Part shown: piece after piece, positions 60,060 through 64,000 of the stretch | How the letters are laid out: each line of letters begins with the position of its first letter | How positions within the stretch are numbered: the first letter of the stretch is position 1 | Origin: Rhopalosiphum padi | Taxonomy: Eukaryota > Arthropoda > Insecta > Hemiptera > Aphididae | Assembly: GCF_020882245.1 (NCBI RefSeq) | Contig: NC_083597.1 | Location: forward strand, 81,322,152 to 81,386,151 | Direction of reading: 5' to 3' | DNA: 64,000 bases | Notes under the pieces: model-generated | What the model was told of the DNA's origin: nothing | What the model saw: the letters and a program-made list of their open reading frames with translations, nothing else | Databases searched by the model: none | Made by a program: the position numbers and the translations under genes

Positions 60060-61761
60060 TGTATTATATAAACATAAATCGCTTAGTTGTTATGAATTTT
60101 GTTTTGTATCTCATTATGATGTATATTACTTTTACTCAAATTTGTACAATTTTATGATAATTTTTATACTCAAAATTATTTAAAATTCTTTAATAATATT
60201 ATTGTTGTACATACTCGTTTTTATGCGTCCAAGCATACTTTATAATATTAAGTAGGTATAACGTGTTTGTATTTATTATAAGTGGAGTTAATAATTATTA
60301 TTGTTAATATTAAAATATTGTATGGATATAATATACTTACTTTTAAAATGTATTATATCCGAAAATAGTTTATATTACCGATTTTAAGAGTAATGTGAAT
60401 AATTATTAAAAAGACTTTTAGTTATTATATAAATTATTATAATAAATATATATGGTGAAACAAACTACTTTTTAATTGTTTTCTTTTTCAACTTCAACAA
60501 TGGAATTTTTCATTTAGGTAAATTTAATATAAAATGTAGACAAATTATAGTTAATTGCATCTATTTTTATCATTATAATTCTACGTTTAAATAAAATGAT
60601 AATTTGAACTTGATATCAATTAGTTCCCATAAAAAAATAATAAATAATAATGATGTACGAAACTAAAATTGTACAATATTAAGTTAATTGGAATTCATTA
60701 AATATGATAGAAATAATATTGGTTTAAAGTTTAGGCTCCTCTATATAACTGGCTTTATACTGCATACTTGTTTATTCTGAATACAATATACTGTGTTTGT
60801 ATACATTATTTAATTATATTAGTTTGTGCGTTGGTTAAGTAGTAGACTTCATCGTGTTGGTCATAGTACCAGACCACAGGCGTAGCTTTCGAGAAGTCAG
60901 TGCAGCTGTTTATTTAGACTGATAAAATAAAAGCTTACAGGTAAATTATTGTATTTTTTACTTTTGGTTTTCAAATGTAAGTAAGTGCATTAAATCATCA
61001 ATTTCCATTTTTTAAATAAATTACCACACCACATTATACACATTTTTTACATGTTTAAGACTAAAACAAATTCAAATTTAAATTGTTTGTTTGTTTTTTG
61101 TACTAATAAATAATATTATAATATTACTGAAAATTGTGTATAGTTGATCTATTAATTGGAATAGTTGGATAAACTAATATTCATAAATACACTGGCAATT
61201 AATGTGTCTTTTGATAACATAGAATATACAATTTATTTCAATTGATAGTTTCAGTAGAATAGAGCACAAATTATTTTTTCATTGGGTACTTTGTGAATTT
61301 ATTTAGTCTATGTTATTTATTAAATATTTCACGTTTTGTTAGCGCGTTTATTTTTAAAAATAAGTAACAAATCACCAGTAAATTTTCAATTATTAACAAG
61401 AATTGATTTATTATAGTTTAGTTTACAGAATTTGTCTGTAAACTATTTTTAAGCTATTAACTATTTTTAAGCTATTAACTATTTTTATGTATATAATTTA
61501 TATAATAATTAATATTTTTAATATAATAAAATTATTACTACCATAACATAATATTATTACCAAATATTAAGACTGATTAATTTTCACCTAACACTCTGCT
61601 CATAAATGTTATTACCATAACATATTTTTTGGGTTCAGAACCATATAAAATATTTTTTTTAAATATGTAACTATTTTCCGTTCAACGTCTTATTTATACT
61701 TATACTTAATCGTTTTTTTCGTCAAAAGTCACGGCAGTATTTTTAATGATTATAATAAGCA
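60060..61761. other. 3' intergenic space between FAR-3 and the - strand gene
   Basis: AT-rich, with no coding exon seen. It contains an 18-bp tandem repeat. The 3' UTR of the convergent - strand gene probably occupies its right part, but no clear poly-A signal was found for it. Confidence 0.45.
61441..61487. repeat. 18-bp tandem repeat, 2.6 copies
   Basis: Unit AACTATTTTTAAGCTATT repeated at 61441, 61459 and partly at 61477. Confidence 0.85.
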
Positions 61762-61872
61762 TTATTTAATATTATTATACTTGATGTAATTGCGAATAAG
61801 ACACTTTTCTTTTTGTTGATTTTCAAGATATCTGTACAATTTTACATATTGTTGAGAATCCGTTTCAATGTT
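61762..61872 (-). CDS. Unknown gene, last exon
   Basis: 37 codons including stop after a TGTTTTAG acceptor. Encodes a polar, charged C-terminus starting NIETDSQQYVKLYRYLENQ and ending TAA at 61762-61764. Phase matches the preceding exon. Confidence 0.55.
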   Translation of the reverse strand, partial: NIETDSQQYVKLYRYLENQQKEKCLIRNYIKYNNIK

Positions 61873-64000
61873 CTAAAACAAATAATAAAATATTTCATCA
61901 CTTTTTATTATATTTCTTAATTAGTTGTAAATTATTAATATTCATAATTATATTTTCTTTCAATTGTAAATGATTAAAGTTTAATAACAATAATTTAATA
62001 TTGGAAAGCAAAAATTGTACACAAATTGAAATAATTTAATATATTTCAAATTACATAATTAAACACATTTATTACCATTGAGGCATCAAATATTTATGTT
62101 TAAACCTACACGTGTCAATAAATTTATCCATTCGGAGTGACTTACATGGTAACCGGTCAAAATATCTTCAAAATAATATATTTGAACAAAATTTCTTTTA
62201 TACTGATTTTTATTAGCTTATTAGCTGTTATATCATTATATCTACGATCAAAATTTAGTCAAGATCTTCTATATATGAATAATTCGGTAGAAGGATGCTT
62301 TCAATTATGCTTTTAATACACCATTTGGAGCAAACCACGTTTAAATATGGAAATTAATACGTTTCTTAAAATAAGAACAAGTGTTATTTATATTTTATCT
62401 TATTTAATTACAACAAATAGAATAATTATGTGATATCAGGTTCGATTGGAAAAATGATTATCGGGAGAATCAAGTCCACCAAGCCGTAAAAAGTACAATG
62501 ATATCATGATATAAAAATAAAAATAATTGTGGAAAATACCAACAGTTCAATATTTTAAGATGTTTATCTAATAATATTCAGTATTAAGCACTATAATTTT
62601 AATTTAATTAATTGAGTTTTAGTATATATATAATTATTATTATTATTATACAGTACCTATATTTTTGGTTTTTGAAGAAATGTTTCTTTTTACCTATTTT
62701 TATACTTATAATATGTGTAAAAATGTATTAAATTAATTATATGAATAAATATTTTTTTTAAAACAGTTTAAAAGATACATTGATTAAAGATATTTTGACC
62801 AACGATATCATTTCGAAAATATTATGACATAGAACCACTTACATACCTAGACAGTTATCTATATTAGAAAAATACACCTTTTTTCAAAATGACAAAGAAA
62901 AACTCAAAAAAAAATCAAACTAAGCACCAATGATCTTATGAAATTATAAACCTATATAATTTGTTCTAAATAAAAAAAAATACTTTAACTGTTTCATAGG
63001 TAAATATAATAAATAAGAAAATAATTGTAAAAAAACATAATTTCAAAAAAAAAAACTACATAGGTAAAATATTGGGGAGAGAGACTTCGCGCGATAATTA
63101 GTGTTGAATTTAATCGATTTTCTCTGAAAATACTTTTATTACGTACAAATACTGATACTGGAACTTATTATTGAAAATTAATATTGTTTTACATTAAATT
63201 ATATTCACATAATCTTTATTTAAAATAAATGAAACATTTTGCAAGTAGGTAACTTACACGAACAGAAATTTGTCCAGACTTGCTGATGACCACCGGGTAT
63301 GATGAGAAAACGCAATCGTTAATATGTCCCGGTTGATGTATGAAAAGTGTCATACACACCGTTCTGTTATCCGTGCCTTGACACCAATCGATTATGTGAT
63401 GGCAAACCGCCGATATAACGCATTGTCTATAGGTTTTAACGATTTGTACTGCTTCCTAAATACGACACGCACAATTTAAGGACAGATAATTTGACAAAAA
63501 TTTAGCCAAGCTGAGCAAGTTTGGTGTGAAAAAATGTAAATTTAGAAAGTTGAAAGTCCTTAATATAATTAATACTGGCGTGTGTTAAGTTTGCTTTAAT
63601 TTTGTTAAGAATTATTATTATAATAGGACCACAAAGACATTTTTTAATAAATATTTTTTTTAACGTATAAATCAGACATTAATTTCACTTGTGAATCATT
63701 TAGTCATTCATAAAATCAAAATTGAGTAAACTTTTGAAATATATTTATTGGAAAATGGGCTGTAATCATAATAATATATATTGTTGTAATTTATAAGCGG
63801 TATATGATGCGTACAAACTGCGGCGTAAAAACATTATCGATCCAATTCGAAGGCAATAGATCCATAACGTTCTGCATTTTCACCATACACTGTAAATCAT
63901 ATTTTCCCGGTCCAAATTTCGTTTTTTTCTTTGCGTTAGTAATGTCCAAGTGATGTTTTCCCCAAACATATACGTCTGACAGTTCTTGCATTTCACACTG
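61762..64000 (-). CDS. Unrecognised multi-exon gene, C-terminal part
   Basis: Three coding segments on the - strand fit together in phase 0: 64000-63815 (entering from beyond the window), 63455-63258 and 61872-61762. They give about 165 visible residues and a stop at 61762-61764. The middle segment has 66 stop-free codons flanked by a TATTTAG acceptor and a GTAAGT donor. The last follows a TGTTTTAG acceptor. Visible sequence includes SDVYVWGKHHLDITNAKKK, IIDWCQGTDNRTVCMTLFIH and DSQQYVKLYRYLENQQKEK. The middle part is rich in Cys and His. I do not recognise the family and assign no function. It is convergent with FAR-3. The donor of the first segment (GTACGC) is weak, so that boundary may shift. 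Confidence 0.6.
63258..63455 (-). CDS. Unknown gene, internal exon
   Basis: 198 bp, no stop in frame. It starts EAVQIVKTYRQCVISAVCHH and ends SKSGQISVR before GTAAGT. Strong splice sites and GC well above the surroundings support real coding. It has an in-frame Met only late, so simple ORF scans miss it. Confidence 0.68.
63815..64000 (-). CDS. Unknown gene, exon cut by the window edge
   Basis: Open from 64000 through 62 codons, for example KFGPGKYDLQCMVKMQNVMD and LLPSNWIDNVFTPQF. The frame reaches a stop at 63791-63793 if unspliced. The proposed donor GTACGC at 63814-63809 keeps phase 0 with the next exon. Confidence 0.55.

Overview
The window reads as nuclear DNA from an aphid-like hemipteran. 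It is very AT-rich, with long intron and intergenic stretches. Genes are broken into short exons with GT-AG introns, and exons stand out by higher GC. Many small inverted-repeat transposons are scattered through it. No bacterial features such as operons, ribosome binding sites or rRNA are seen. The species is an inference from composition and gene content only.

The main content is a head-to-tail array of three fatty acyl-CoA reductase (FAR) genes on the + strand. I assembled them by joining exons at splice sites and checking phase and paralog alignment. FAR-1 (visible part 3841-14017, 8 exons, 439 codons) lacks the two exons for the NAD(P)H-binding motif, which are upstream of the window or lost. 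It has valine in place of the catalytic tyrosine and one GC-AG intron. Its last exon is separated from the rest by an intron holding a LINE insertion. FAR-2 (18177-24132, 10 exons, 502 aa) and FAR-3 (52475-60005, 11 exons, 524 aa) look complete and have the full TGATGFxG and YxxxK motifs. FAR enzymes reduce fatty acyl-CoA to fatty alcohol with NADPH. In insects the products feed wax, cuticular lipid and pheromone pathways.

On the - strand at the right edge is the 3' end of a fourth gene (61762 to beyond 64000). Three phase-0 coding segments are visible, and I do not recognise the product.

Layout: 1-3840 holds TIR elements and an unexplained - strand ORF. 3841-14017 is FAR-1, with a foldback element in intron 5 and an ORF1-only Jockey-type LINE in its last intron. 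14018-18176 is intergenic with a TA-flanked foldback and a hAT-type MITE. 18177-24132 is FAR-2, with a foldback in the intron between exons 8 and 9. 24133-47750 is a gene desert with several degenerate repeats. About 47800-48193 is a candidate promoter and 5' non-coding exon for FAR-3. 48194-60005 is FAR-3, with a MITE and a larger AT-rich repeat in introns. 60006-61761 is the convergent 3' intergenic space before the unknown gene.
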